From: Bacteroidota bacterium
Lineage (GTDB): Bacteria > Bacteroidota > Bacteroidia > Bacteroidales > UBA12077
Length of the DNA: 64,000 nt
Direction: 5' to 3'
Assembly (NCBI GenBank): GCA_020444275.1
Contig: JAHLLG010000001.1
Location: forward strand, 124,001 to 188,000
The position numbers and the translations under genes are program-made. The notes beneath the pieces were generated by a model that was given only the letters and a program-made list of their open reading frames with translations, was not told the origin of the DNA and ran no database searches. The stretch's first letter is position 1; every line of letters begins with the position of its first letter. Shown here in pieces: positions 36,406 through 45,526 of this stretch.

Positions 36406-36516
36406 TTAATTGTCAGATGGAGCTCTCCATGATAAGCCCAATGCAGGCCACATGCTGTTTTCTGATTTGTTATAATCATGTGTGTGTATCAATATTATTG
36501 TCATGGCTCGGTTCAT
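36406..36516 (-). CDS. Possible small protein of 36 residues
   Basis: An ATG three bases after the stop of the heptosyltransferase gene opens a 36-codon frame ending at TAA (36406-36408), 18 bases before the GT2 gene. It begins MNRAMTIILIHTHDYNKSEN and ends in a Trp-rich segment, MWPALGLSWRAP. It could be a coupled small protein, a relic of a longer gene or chance. The position between two co-directional genes is the only support. I do not recognise a family. Confidence 0.25.
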   Translation of the reverse strand: MNRAMTIILIHTHDYNKSENSMWPALGLSWRAPSDN

Positions 36517-36519
36517 AAC

Positions 36520-37497
36520 TTAAAATAAAAGAGATTCCACTTTAATCGTTTTTGCGCATTTGAAATGTTGTTCAGGACACTCCTTAAAACCATGTAAACC
36601 ACATGGTCTGCAATCTAGTTCTTCAGCAGTTTCTATAATTTTATTGTGCTTTGATAACGGGCCAAAGCCAAAATCAGGTATGGTTGAGCAAAATATAGCT
36701 GTGGTTGGAGCATCCATGGCCGATGCCATATGCATAGGGGCAGAGTCGTTTACATAGTTCATGGTGGCATTCGACATTAACGCCGAAGTTTGCAAGAAAC
36801 TTAGTTTACCGCACAAATTTGATATAGCACTTTTTTTGCTTTCTGAGATAATATGATCACACGCATCATTATCATCAGGTCCGCCAACCAGATAAATATG
36901 ATATTTGGAATCTAATTTATCGATTAATTCAACCCATTTTTCTGCTGGAAATTGTTTGGTAAACCAAACTGAGGTAGGAGCAATGCATATGTATGGTCTC
37001 ATTTTATATTCCGACACCATCTGGTAATCTTCGTCTGTTGGATAAAGCTTTGGCTTAAATGTGCTCTTATCAGTAATTTCTTCAATAAGTTCAATATTCC
37101 TTTCAACCTCGTGTTTCCCGTTTCCAATCTGATGCTCGAAACGTCTGGTGAATGTAAACGAAAACGGGTTTTTATTAAAACCAACTTTAATTTTTCCTTT
37201 TGAAAATGAGGTGATAATTCCGGTTGAGGCGAATCTTTGCAGGTTAATTACATAATCATACTTCTTGCTTCGGATTTTTTTAATCACCCGGAACATATTT
37301 TTGATCTTATTCTCTTTTTTATTCCAAATCAGAAGATTAGAAACATACGGGTGATTTCTCAACAGGTTTTCATTGCCTTTGCGCAATAAAAAATCAATTT
37401 GAGCATCGGGATAAAATTGATGCAACTTCTCTATTATGGGAGTTGCCAGAATAACATCACCAATAAAAGCAGTTTGTATGATCAGGAATTTTACCAT
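36520..37497 (-). CDS. GT9-family LPS heptosyltransferase
   Basis: A 325-residue GT-B protein of the ADP-heptose:LPS heptosyltransferase family. It starts FLIIQTAFIGDVILATPII, has VINLQRFASTG in the N-terminal domain, and YICIAPTSVWFTKQFPAEKW plus VNDSAPMHMASAMDAP in the donor-binding domain. The C-terminal Cys cluster (DCRPCGLHGFKECPEQHFKC) is frequent in this family. It adds a core sugar to lipid A. It begins 3 bases after dapD, so the two are in one transcript. Confidence 0.9.
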   Translation of the reverse strand: MVKFLIIQTAFIGDVILATPIIEKLHQFYPDAQIDFLLRKGNENLLRNHPYVSNLLIWNKKENKIKNMFRVIKKIRSKKYDYVINLQRFASTGIITSFSKGKIKVGFNKNPFSFTFTRRFEHQIGNGKHEVERNIELIEEITDKSTFKPKLYPTDEDYQMVSEYKMRPYICIAPTSVWFTKQFPAEKWVELIDKLDSKYHIYLVGGPDDNDACDHIISESKKSAISNLCGKLSFLQTSALMSNATMNYVNDSAPMHMASAMDAPTTAIFCSTIPDFGFGPLSKHNKIIETAEELDCRPCGLHGFKECPEQHFKCAKTIKVESLLF

Positions 37498-37500
37498 GAT

Positions 37501-38319
37501 TTAAACGGCCACATTATATTCTCTTAACGCATCGTTCAGAGATGTCTTAAGATTGGTTGACTCTTTTCTTTTACCAATAATTAGTGCACAAGGAACCTGA
37601 TACTCGCCAGCATTAAACTTTTTGGTTTGCGATCCGGGAATCACAACTGATCTTGCCGGAACAAAACCTTTGTATTCTTTTGGCTCAGAGCCCGATACAT
37701 CAATAATTTTTGTCGATTTTGTGATAACCACATTCGCACCAAGTACTGCTTCTTTCTCAATATGCACGCCTTCTACAATAATACATCTTGAACCAATAAA
37801 ACAGTTATCTTCAATAATTACCGGAGCAGCCTGTACTGGTTCCAAAACACCACCAATTCCGACACCGCCACTCAGGTGAACGTTTTTACCAATCTGCGCA
37901 CATGAACCAACAGTGGCCCAGGTATCAACCATAGTTCCTGAATCAACATACGCTCCAATGTTTACATACGATGGCATCATAATAACATCTTTAGCTACAA
38001 ATGAACCATGTCGGGCAATAGCGTGCGGAACTACTCGTACTCCCAAATCCTGGTATCCTGTTTTTAGGTCGATTTTATCATGAAACTCGAAAGGCCCTAC
38101 CTTAGTTACTTCCATTTTCTGAATCGGGAAATATAATATAACAGCTTTCTTTATCCATTCATTAACTTTCCAGCCTTCAGATGTTGGCTCTGCCACTCTT
38201 ACTTTACCTTTATCTAAAAGTTCAATAACTTGTCGTATAGTATCCTGAGTCGATTGTTCTTTTAGTAAGCTTCGGTCTTCCCAGGCTGTTTCTATTATTT
38301 TTTGATATTCTGAATACAT
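37501..38319 (-). CDS. dapD: Tetrahydrodipicolinate N-succinyltransferase
   Basis: A 272-residue left-handed beta-helix acyltransferase of lysine and diaminopimelate synthesis. Key stretches are YFPIQKMEVTKVGPFEFHDK, RVVPHAIARHGSFVAKDV, MMPSYVNIGAYVDSGTMVDT and the hexapeptide repeats GVGIGGVLEPVQAAP. It uses succinyl-CoA to protect the amino group of the DAP precursor, supplying peptidoglycan. It heads the minus-strand run with the heptosyltransferase. Confidence 0.95.
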   Translation of the reverse strand: MYSEYQKIIETAWEDRSLLKEQSTQDTIRQVIELLDKGKVRVAEPTSEGWKVNEWIKKAVILYFPIQKMEVTKVGPFEFHDKIDLKTGYQDLGVRVVPHAIARHGSFVAKDVIMMPSYVNIGAYVDSGTMVDTWATVGSCAQIGKNVHLSGGVGIGGVLEPVQAAPVIIEDNCFIGSRCIIVEGVHIEKEAVLGANVVITKSTKIIDVSGSEPKEYKGFVPARSVVIPGSQTKKFNAGEYQVPCALIIGKRKESTNLKTSLNDALREYNVAV

Positions 38320-38486
38320 ACAATTCTACTATTTCAGTGTAATACAGAATGCGAAGATAACCAAAAAAAAGAATGCAAAAAAGGATTGGTCTGCAGCTTT
38401 AAACTTGATTAATTCAAGAAATGTTTAAAATAATTACAGAACGTTAAAGATTGTTAATCATTGGTAAGAGTAAGTAAGCCATCTCT

Positions 38487-38494
38487 TATATTTG
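38487..38494 (+). promoter_or_regulatory. -7 element ahead of the 38514 gene
   Basis: TATATTTG matches TAnnTTTG, 19 bases ahead of the GTG start. A TTGG at 38461-38464 could be the -33 part, though its spacing (22) is slightly long. The resulting leader is short, about 12 bases. Confidence 0.45.
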
Positions 38495-38513
38495 TGTGTA
38501 GAAAAATAAGATT

Positions 38514-39290
38514 GTGAAAATAACTGAACCTAAAATATATTTAACGCTTCTTCTAATAGGAATTGTGCATAGTACATTTGCACAACAATCAGATAGTTTA
38601 TATTTAATGTCGGGGCAGGTTGTTAAACAGGATAGGGTTTCTCCGGTATCATTTGCTCATGTAATTAATGTTGATCAAAAGTGGGGCGTAGTTTCCGATA
38701 CGTTGGGGGTTTTCAATATTTGGGTAGTGTCGGGGGATACGTTAAATATTTCTGCACTTGGATATCACTATAAAGAATTTAACGTGCAGAATTACATGGA
38801 TACTTTAGTGAAAATACCTCTCGAAAACAGAATATATGAAATTCGGGAAGCAAAAATATCTTATTTGGGCACATACAAAGAGTTTGAGTATAAAGTGGTT
38901 AATCTTGAATTGCCTGATTTAGGTATTAATCCGGCTGTAGAAAATATATTTAATTATGTAGAACCTCCTCCGTTGTTTGTTGAACCAACGATTACCAGTC
39001 CGGCATCGCTTGCTTATAATTTGTTTAGTAAAGATGCCAAAGATAAGAAGAAATATATTGTACTTGAGAAAGAGGAAAAGGTAACAGAGCAGGTGCGTAA
39101 AAAATACAATGAAAAAATTGTAAAGCATTTAACCGGACTGGAAGATGTTGAGGTGGTTAAGTTTATGAAATTTTGTGATTTTAAAAATGAGTACATATTA
39201 AGGTTGGATGAATACAAGTTATATTCAGAGATCTTACTTCGATTAGATGATTTTAAAAAACTTCAGAACGATTCGTTAAACGTGGAATAA
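38514..39290 (+). CDS. Exported protein with a carboxypeptidase-regulatory-like domain
   Basis: A 258-residue exported protein of unknown role. A signal peptide (KIYLTLLLIGIVHSTFAQ) is followed by a CarboxypepD_reg-like beta sandwich with a G-x-V...SFAHV...VSDTLGVFNI...ALGYHYKEF pattern, a domain widespread in TonB-linked outer-membrane proteins of this phylum, but here without a barrel. The second half is charged and helical and unlike anything I recognise. It starts with GTG at 38514, close to a promoter motif, and precedes the dehydratase gene. Confidence 0.75.
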   Translation: MKITEPKIYLTLLLIGIVHSTFAQQSDSLYLMSGQVVKQDRVSPVSFAHVINVDQKWGVVSDTLGVFNIWVVSGDTLNISALGYHYKEFNVQNYMDTLVKIPLENRIYEIREAKISYLGTYKEFEYKVVNLELPDLGINPAVENIFNYVEPPPLFVEPTITSPASLAYNLFSKDAKDKKKYIVLEKEEKVTEQVRKKYNEKIVKHLTGLEDVEVVKFMKFCDFKNEYILRLDEYKLYSEILLRLDDFKKLQNDSLNVE

Positions 39291-39318
39291 TTTTTTTACT
39301 TTGGCAAAAAAGTCAGTC

Positions 39319-40269
39319 ATGTCAGAAAAAGGTCCAACATTCAAAGACATACAGGAAGCACATAAAAGGATAAAATCGTTTATTCATAGAACTCCTGTTT
39401 TATCATCGAAAAGTATAAATGGCATTTTAGATATTGATTTAGTATTTAAATGCGAAAACTTCCAAAAAGTGGGAGCGTTTAAATTTCGGGGTGCCACAAA
39501 TGCAGTAAGGCAGTTGAGTAAACAAGAGGCTGAGAAAGGTGTAACAACACACTCCTCAGGGAACCATGCGGCAGCTTTAAGTTTGGCTGCAAAACAGTTA
39601 GGTGTTCCGGCCTATATTGTTATGCCGGAAACTGCTCCTGAGATTAAGAAAAAAGCAGTAGAAGGTTATGGTGCCAAAATAACATTTTGCAAGCCCACGC
39701 TGCAAGCCAGAGAAGAAACACTAAAGGAGGTTCAGAACGAAACAGGTGCTACGTTTATTCATCCGTATCATAATTTTAATGTAATATGCGGACAGGGAAC
39801 TGCTGCTGTTGAATTCCTGGAAGAGGTTTCTGATTTAGATGTGATCATAGCACCAATTGGTGGTGGTGGTTTAATGAGCGGAACGGTGCTTTCTGCCAAA
39901 GCGATTAACCCGGAATTAAAAGTGTTTGGAGCAGAACCATTGCAAGCCGACGATGCTTTCAGATCGTTTAACAAAGGCGTTTTAATTCCTGCTGGTCCGC
40001 CAAATACTATAGCCGATGGATTACTAACTTCGTTAAGTTCCCTAACATTTAAGATAATCCGAGAAAATCTCGATGGAATCTATACAGCAAAAGAAGAAAC
40101 CATTATAGCTGCCATGCGGATGATTTGGGAACGAATGAAAATTATTGTTGAACCTTCTGCTGCAGTTCCTTTAGCTGCTGTGATAGAGAACAAATACAGG
40201 TTAAAAAATAAAAAGGTGGGATTAATAGTTTCCGGTGGAAATGTTGATCTTACGAAATTACCGTTCTAA
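39319..40269 (+). CDS. PLP-dependent threonine/serine dehydratase
   Basis: A 316-residue fold-type II PLP enzyme. The PLP lysine is in VGAFKFRGATNA, the phosphate loop is IGGGGLMSG, and SSGNHAAALSLAAK completes the active site. There is no C-terminal ACT domain, so it resembles catabolic TdcB-type dehydratases or serine racemases rather than biosynthetic IlvA. The ATG at 39319 is chosen over a TTG at 39301. Its end overlaps the convergent EEP gene by 12 bases. Confidence 0.9.
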   Translation: MSEKGPTFKDIQEAHKRIKSFIHRTPVLSSKSINGILDIDLVFKCENFQKVGAFKFRGATNAVRQLSKQEAEKGVTTHSSGNHAAALSLAAKQLGVPAYIVMPETAPEIKKKAVEGYGAKITFCKPTLQAREETLKEVQNETGATFIHPYHNFNVICGQGTAAVEFLEEVSDLDVIIAPIGGGGLMSGTVLSAKAINPELKVFGAEPLQADDAFRSFNKGVLIPAGPPNTIADGLLTSLSSLTFKIIRENLDGIYTAKEETIIAAMRMIWERMKIIVEPSAAVPLAAVIENKYRLKNKKVGLIVSGGNVDLTKLPF

Positions 40270-41355
40270 GACAAACTCACTTGAAACAGGATAGTGGTCA
40301 GATAATCGCACATCGTGAATATCGAAATCGAGGCAATTAATACTCTTACTATGTAAGATAAAGTCTATTCGGAACGATGGAAATTTTCCCATGTAAGTAG
40401 TTCCAATTCCGCTGCCCGATTCAGTAAATGAATCATCCAGATTTTTCTTCATTTTTTTATAGGTATACGATACGGGTACATCATTAAAATCGCCACAAAC
40501 AATAACCGGATGAGGCGAATCCTGAATATGATAAGAAATGGTATTAGCCTGGTTTGCTCTTTTAATAAATGCATCGCGCAATCTGAACGAAATATCTTTG
40601 ATCTCCTTTATGCGTTCATCATCTTTCAAGGCCTTACTGTTCGAAATAAATGTATAATTGTTTTTGTTAAAGCGAATTGATTGTAAATGATTATTAAAAA
40701 CCCTTACAGTATCTTCATTTATTAAAACATCAGTATAAATGGTAGAGTTTGATGAGTTTCTAAAATTTATAACCCCGCGGTTAACAATCGGGTATTTGCT
40801 AAAGGTAGCAATACCATAATTGTAATTACTGTTTTCGATGGTATAGTAAATATGCGTGTTATACTTTTCGGTAAGATTTTTTAAGATTTTTCGCTTCGTT
40901 ATTTCACCTTTGTTTTTTGTAAAAAACTCCTGAAAACAAATGATGTCGAAATTATTATTGTTGATAAAATTGAAAATTTCTTCTGCAGTATTATCGGTTT
41001 CATTCCATTCGTACAGATCGAACAATCGCACATTAAACGACAAAATAGAGAATTTTTCTTCTTGAGGATAATTTTCCTGTTTACTCTTTTTTAGCGGAAT
41101 TTGTATATATGAGCTTAAGTAATTCCAACCTAAAAGCACTGCTAACAGCGAAAGAACAAAAATTCTTTTTCTTTTGTAAATCCAGAAAACAGCAAACAAA
41201 ATATTAGAAACCAACAAGAAAGGATATGCCAATCCAAAAAAAGCCAGAAGCCAGATCTTTTCAGGACTTACATATACCGAGAGATAGGATAGCAGCAATG
41301 CTCCTATTAGCACATAATTTGCATATCTGATTAATTTGTAGATAAGTGCTTTCAA
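40258..41355 (-). CDS. EEP-family hydrolase with N-terminal membrane helices
   Basis: A 365-residue protein with about three N-terminal membrane helices (about 12-85) and a C-terminal EEP domain: ILSFNVRLFD, IICFQEFF (metal Glu), VVCGDFNDVP, FRIDFILHS and LSDHYPVSS (catalytic Asp-His). It starts at a TTG (41355). It is the last gene of the small-membrane-protein, mutL, rhomboid, rhomboid run, an order I recall being conserved in Bacteroidota. It differs from the EEP protein at 8426 in its longer membrane part. The substrate is unknown. Confidence 0.85.
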   Translation of the reverse strand: MKALIYKLIRYANYVLIGALLLSYLSVYVSPEKIWLLAFFGLAYPFLLVSNILFAVFWIYKRKRIFVLSLLAVLLGWNYLSSYIQIPLKKSKQENYPQEEKFSILSFNVRLFDLYEWNETDNTAEEIFNFINNNNFDIICFQEFFTKNKGEITKRKILKNLTEKYNTHIYYTIENSNYNYGIATFSKYPIVNRGVINFRNSSNSTIYTDVLINEDTVRVFNNHLQSIRFNKNNYTFISNSKALKDDERIKEIKDISFRLRDAFIKRANQANTISYHIQDSPHPVIVCGDFNDVPVSYTYKKMKKNLDDSFTESGSGIGTTYMGKFPSFRIDFILHSKSINCLDFDIHDVRLSDHYPVSSEFVLER

Positions 41356-41440
41356 TTCAACTGTTCTTGCGTTCCAGAATCTAATTTAAAATTAATGATT
41401 GAGATTTTCAACAGGAAACCTGAATATTTTGGCGAAGGTA

Positions 41441-42328
41441 TTATTTTCCGTTTTTAAATAAGATCTCTTTTTCCTTTTTTGTCAAGCTGTTATAACCCGA
41501 TTTTGCAATTTTATCTAATATTTTATCTATATCTTCCTGTTTGGCGGCTTGTGCTTTGTTATACTCAATATCACGCTCCATATCGGTCATTGGGCGCTTG
41601 TAAGTGACTTTAATTTTTGGGCGTGGTTTAAAAATCGAGAAGATTTTGTCCATAAAGCGATCGAAACCACGGGTAATGTTTTTACCTTTTTTTAACTGCA
41701 CGATATAAAGATATCCAAACAGTGCTCCGCCTAAGTGGGCAATATGGCCTCCTGCATTCGATGATGCGACACTTAACACATCAAGAATAATGGTTACCAG
41801 AGCAATATATTTTAAAGCAACCGGACCAATAAACATTAAATTGATTTTGTAATTGGGAGCATAAACCGATGTGGCAATAACAATTGCAATTACCGATGCA
41901 GAAGCACCTAAAGCAAATGAAACCGGGGTTATTTGTTCAAATACGGGGAATATATTAAACGCAAGAATATACAATGCGGCACCCGCCAAACCACCAACGA
42001 GGTATACGCTTAATAATTTTTTATCATCAAAATAGCGTAAAAAGATTTGACCAAACCAGTATAACCATAACATGTTAAAAAGGATGTGTAAAAATCCTTC
42101 ATGTAAAAACATGTAGGTAAAAATGGTCCACGGTCTGTAAAGTAGGTTATGTAAATCGGCCGGAACAGCAAGCCAACGAACTAACGTAAATGTCTGACTT
42201 GTTGATGCTAAAAAAAAGAATACACTGATAATTTTTACTGTCAAAAAGACAGCTAAATTGATGTATATTAATTTTATTAACGAATTTCCTGATTTAAACG
42301 AGTTTTTTATTTCATCAAAAATGCCCAT
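41441..42328 (-). CDS. Rhomboid intramembrane protease with soluble C-terminal tail
   Basis: A 295-residue six-helix rhomboid. It has the HEGFLHILFNMLWLYWFG segment, a serine motif that reads GASAS (Ser143) rather than the usual GxSG, and HIAHLGGALFGY with His198. The changed fourth residue may alter but need not abolish activity. The C-terminal tail, ending NSLTKKEKEILF, is a short helical domain seen on other Bacteroidota rhomboids. It follows the other rhomboid by 43 bases. Confidence 0.88.
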   Translation of the reverse strand: MGIFDEIKNSFKSGNSLIKLIYINLAVFLTVKIISVFFFLASTSQTFTLVRWLAVPADLHNLLYRPWTIFTYMFLHEGFLHILFNMLWLYWFGQIFLRYFDDKKLLSVYLVGGLAGAALYILAFNIFPVFEQITPVSFALGASASVIAIVIATSVYAPNYKINLMFIGPVALKYIALVTIILDVLSVASSNAGGHIAHLGGALFGYLYIVQLKKGKNITRGFDRFMDKIFSIFKPRPKIKVTYKRPMTDMERDIEYNKAQAAKQEDIDKILDKIAKSGYNSLTKKEKEILFKNGK

Positions 42329-42371
42329 AATAGAATTTGTAAGTTTTACATAATCTGTGGATTACGTATTG

Positions 42372-43106
42372 TTAGAAAAATGTTTTACGATCTTTTTTCC
42401 ACAGTTTAATCAATATAAAACCAAATAGCATGCCACCTAAGTGTGCGAAATGCGCAATATTACTTCCTGGTCGCGTTAAGCCTAACCATAATTCTAATCC
42501 ACCATAAAAAATCACAAAATACTTTGCTTTAATTGGAATCGGCGGGAAAAGTAACATCAGTTGTGTATTAGGGAATAACATTCCAAAGGCCAATAATACA
42601 CCGAATACAGCTCCTGAAGCACCAACCGTTGGTACAACCATAATTTCGTTCAATTTCTGCATTTTCGAATAGGTGAACCCTTTCCCTTGCATGAAAATAT
42701 CATAACCATGCTCTATTACATAATTGAAATTTTCAACAGGTAAACTGTTTTTTAAAGATACATAATGAATGTAGTTTACCAACGTGTGTAAAAATACGGC
42801 ACCTAAACCACTAACAAAGTAATAAATGAAGAATCGTTTTGGTCCCCAAACTGTTTCCAGAACACGGCCAAACATCCACAATGCAAACATATTGAAAAAC
42901 AGGTGCATTAAACCACCATGCATAAACATATGCGTAATAATTTGGTATGGTCTGAACTGAGGACTTTTAATAAAGTGTAAACCCAGAACTCGGTTTAAAT
43001 CAATGCTAAATACACTGGAAAATGTCCATGTTGCTAACAACATGATTACATTAATTAAAATCAGATTTTTAACTACTGGTGGAATGTTTTTAAATGTATC
43101 ATTCAT
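42372..43106 (-). CDS. Rhomboid intramembrane serine protease
   Basis: A 244-residue rhomboid with an intact catalytic dyad: Ser164 in VGASGAVFG and His222 in FAHLGGMLFGF. HMFMHGGLMHLFFNMF gives the conserved H-x-x-x-N helix. It cleaves membrane-protein substrates within the bilayer. It is encoded 23 bases after mutL and 43 bases before the second rhomboid. The substrate is not known. Confidence 0.92.
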   Translation of the reverse strand: MNDTFKNIPPVVKNLILINVIMLLATWTFSSVFSIDLNRVLGLHFIKSPQFRPYQIITHMFMHGGLMHLFFNMFALWMFGRVLETVWGPKRFFIYYFVSGLGAVFLHTLVNYIHYVSLKNSLPVENFNYVIEHGYDIFMQGKGFTYSKMQKLNEIMVVPTVGASGAVFGVLLAFGMLFPNTQLMLLFPPIPIKAKYFVIFYGGLELWLGLTRPGSNIAHFAHLGGMLFGFILIKLWKKDRKTFF

Positions 43107-43129
43107 TGTATTGTATTTTAAAACTATAT

Positions 43130-44971
43130 CTAGTTAAAACGTTTTTCAAGCTCATCTGTTTTAATGATGCTAACAATTAATTTGCCAAAAGGTGAATAGT
43201 TCGGATTTTGGCAGGCAAACAACATATCAACCATTTCGCGCATTTCTTCTGAAGATAAGCGTTGATTGCTGCTTATGGCTGATGCTTTGGCCAGCGATCG
43301 GGCCACTTTTTCTTTCGCATCGGATTTTGAATCAACCTCACCTGACAAAAATTCGTTTAAAAATTTATCGATGATCTGTTCTGGTTCCTGATTACTCGAA
43401 TCCGCCGGCATACCATTTACAACAATTGCATTGCCTCCAAAATCATCAATGTCGAAACCCAGGTTCTTTAAATCATCTTTTAAATCTAACAGTAAGGCAT
43501 GATCTTTTGCATCCAACTCAATGGTTTTGGGATACAATGTTTTTTGCGTAACTACTGCCTGAGAGGATAAGGAATTTAAGAATCGTTCAAATAGAATTCT
43601 TTCGTGCGCTCTTTTTTGATCAATAACCATTAATCCTGATTTTACAGGAGTTAAGATAAAACGATTTTTAAAATGAAAATACTTTTCGCTTAAATCCGAG
43701 TCGATTAAAGTCTGCTGCTTGTTTTCATTAGAAATGAACGAAAAATCATCCGATGGTCTGTTTTCTTTTTCAAATCCCTGGTATAATTGGTCCCAGTTTG
43801 CCAGGTTTTCTTTTTCCAACGAAATTTTGGAACTTTTCGGTCTGCTTGTAGCTGGTCTGTTTTGCTCGAAAGGATTAAAAGTCGGATCAATATCAATTTT
43901 TGGTTTTTTAATTTCCGTATCTTTTGATAAAACCGGAATATCAAAACCCTGTTCCTGGTCAAAATCCAGTGAAGGTACAATGTTATTTGAGCCTAACGAC
44001 TGTTTTGTGGCTGAATGTAAAATCTGCCAGATTGCTTGCTGATCTTCGAATTTAATTTCTGTTTTTGTGGGATGTATATTTACGTCAATACTCGAAGGAT
44101 CAGCAGTAAAGTAAAGAAAATAAGAAGGAACCGTTTCAGGAGGCAATATTTGTTCATATGCTTTTAAAATCGCCTTATTAAAATAGGCACTTCGCATAAA
44201 TCGTTTGTTGATGAAGAAAAACTGTTCGCCACTCTTTTTCCTTGCATATTCGGGTTTTCCAATAAATCCCTGAATGGTTATTATGCTTGTTTTGCTTTCA
44301 ACTTTAATTAAGTTTGGGTTTATGCGTTTACCAAATATGGCAACTATTCGTTGTCGCACATTTCCTTTAGGTAAAATGTATATTTCAGAATTGTTATGAT
44401 ATAATTTGAATTCAACCTCAGGATTAGCCAGAGCTATTCGCTGAAATTCAGTCATGATATGCCCGAATTCGGTTGTGTTCGATTTTAAGAATTTTCTTCG
44501 TGCAGGCACATTATAAAAAAGATTCTTAACTGAGAATGTGGTTCCTTTAGCACAACTGGTTGGTTCCTGCGTAATCACTTTTGATCCTTCGATATCAATT
44601 TCTGTTCCCAACTCAACATCTTCTTGTCGTGTTTTTACATTTACATGAGCAATGGCAGCAATTGATGCTAAAGCTTCTCCTCGGAATCCCATGGTAGAGA
44701 TATCGAAAAGATCATCGGCAGTTTTAATTTTCGAAGTAGAGTGTCGTTCGAACGATAACCTTGCATCCGTATCAGACATGCCTATTCCGTTATCTATAAT
44801 CTGGATAAGGGTTTTTCCTGCATCTTTAATATTTACAGTTATTGAATCAGCCCTGGCATCAATAGCATTTTCAGCTAACTCTTTGACAACAGAAGCTGGT
44901 CGTTGAATAACCTCTCCTGCCGCAATTTGATTGGCAACGGAATCGGGTAAAAGCTGAATGATATCTGACAT
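43130..44971 (-). CDS. mutL: DNA mismatch repair protein MutL
   Basis: A 613-residue MutL. The N-terminal GHKL ATPase is clear (NQIAAGEVIQRPASVVKELA, DNGIGM, TMGFRGEALASI). The C-terminal dimerisation domain has a variant of the endonuclease motif: DQKRAHERILFE (451-462) against the usual DQHAxxExxxxE, and the C-terminal ACPHGRP motif appears as ACQNPNYSPFGK. So the latent endonuclease may be altered or lost. It is in a run with two rhomboid genes, 11 bases after a small membrane-protein gene. Confidence 0.95.
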   Translation of the reverse strand: MSDIIQLLPDSVANQIAAGEVIQRPASVVKELAENAIDARADSITVNIKDAGKTLIQIIDNGIGMSDTDARLSFERHSTSKIKTADDLFDISTMGFRGEALASIAAIAHVNVKTRQEDVELGTEIDIEGSKVITQEPTSCAKGTTFSVKNLFYNVPARRKFLKSNTTEFGHIMTEFQRIALANPEVEFKLYHNNSEIYILPKGNVRQRIVAIFGKRINPNLIKVESKTSIITIQGFIGKPEYARKKSGEQFFFINKRFMRSAYFNKAILKAYEQILPPETVPSYFLYFTADPSSIDVNIHPTKTEIKFEDQQAIWQILHSATKQSLGSNNIVPSLDFDQEQGFDIPVLSKDTEIKKPKIDIDPTFNPFEQNRPATSRPKSSKISLEKENLANWDQLYQGFEKENRPSDDFSFISNENKQQTLIDSDLSEKYFHFKNRFILTPVKSGLMVIDQKRAHERILFERFLNSLSSQAVVTQKTLYPKTIELDAKDHALLLDLKDDLKNLGFDIDDFGGNAIVVNGMPADSSNQEPEQIIDKFLNEFLSGEVDSKSDAKEKVARSLAKASAISSNQRLSSEEMREMVDMLFACQNPNYSPFGKLIVSIIKTDELEKRFN

Positions 44972-44982
44972 TAAAAAGAGAT

Positions 44983-45267
44983 TTAAAAATAAAGAAGGAA
45001 ATAAACGATTGCAAACAGAACAATTAGTATAATTACCAGTCGGGTGGTAGACCTTCTCTTTTGTTGAACGTTTTTCTTGAAATAGCCGCGCATTTGACCT
45101 TTGATATTTGGCACATAAGGCTTGTTTTCGTCATGAATATCCTGAACACCCATTTCGCGTTTTATTTGCTCAACACGTTTTTCCAGCTCTTCCTTTTGTT
45201 CGTTGTAATATCTGGGTTTAAAACTAAACTGCTTATTTTTTGGTGTATGTAAAAATTTTACTGCCAT
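44983..45267 (-). CDS. Small C-terminally anchored membrane protein
   Basis: A 94-residue protein, mostly charged and helical (YYNEQKEELEKRVEQIKREM), with a single C-terminal membrane helix of about 20 residues (LVIILIVLFAIVYFLLYF). The topology is tail-anchored. The start is taken as the ATG at 45267; a promoter motif at 45288-45295 rules out the in-frame TTG at 45300. It leads the mutL-rhomboid operon. I do not recognise the family. Confidence 0.65.
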   Translation of the reverse strand: MAVKFLHTPKNKQFSFKPRYYNEQKEELEKRVEQIKREMGVQDIHDENKPYVPNIKGQMRGYFKKNVQQKRRSTTRLVIILIVLFAIVYFLLYF

Positions 45268-45287
45268 AAGATTAAAATTTGTGGTTG

Positions 45288-45295
45288 CAAAGTTA
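45288..45295 (-). promoter_or_regulatory. Possible -7 element of the mutL operon
   Basis: The minus strand reads TAACTTTG, matching TAnnTTTG, 21 bases ahead of the ATG at 45267. No clear -33 partner is at the expected distance. Confidence 0.45.
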
Positions 45296-45454
45296 TTCAA
45301 TATTTATCATTATATGAATTTTACATCAGGAAACCTTAACCCATATAACCTAATATTATAAGTTATATTTTATGGTTAAGTTATTTTTTATCATATATTT
45401 GCTGCTCAATTTTAGCAAATAAAAGGATTGATTCAAAAATATTACAATTAAATG

Positions 45455-45485
45455 TTTGTGAATCAGATAAACTTTTATATTTTTG
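45455..45485 (+). promoter_or_regulatory. Bacteroidota-type promoter for rplU-rpmA
   Basis: TTTG at 45455-45458, a 19-base spacer and TATTTTTG at 45478-45485 match both consensus elements. The leader before rplU is about 35 bases. Confidence 0.65.
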
Positions 45486-45526
45486 CATTCCCAAAATTGT
45501 ATAAAAACTGTTAAAAACATAAGTAG

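Noticed and set aside
34004-38319. A horizontally acquired O-antigen island
   Set aside because: The glycosyltransferase genes are few, mixed with tsaC and dapD, and similar in base composition to their surroundings, with no flanking repeats.
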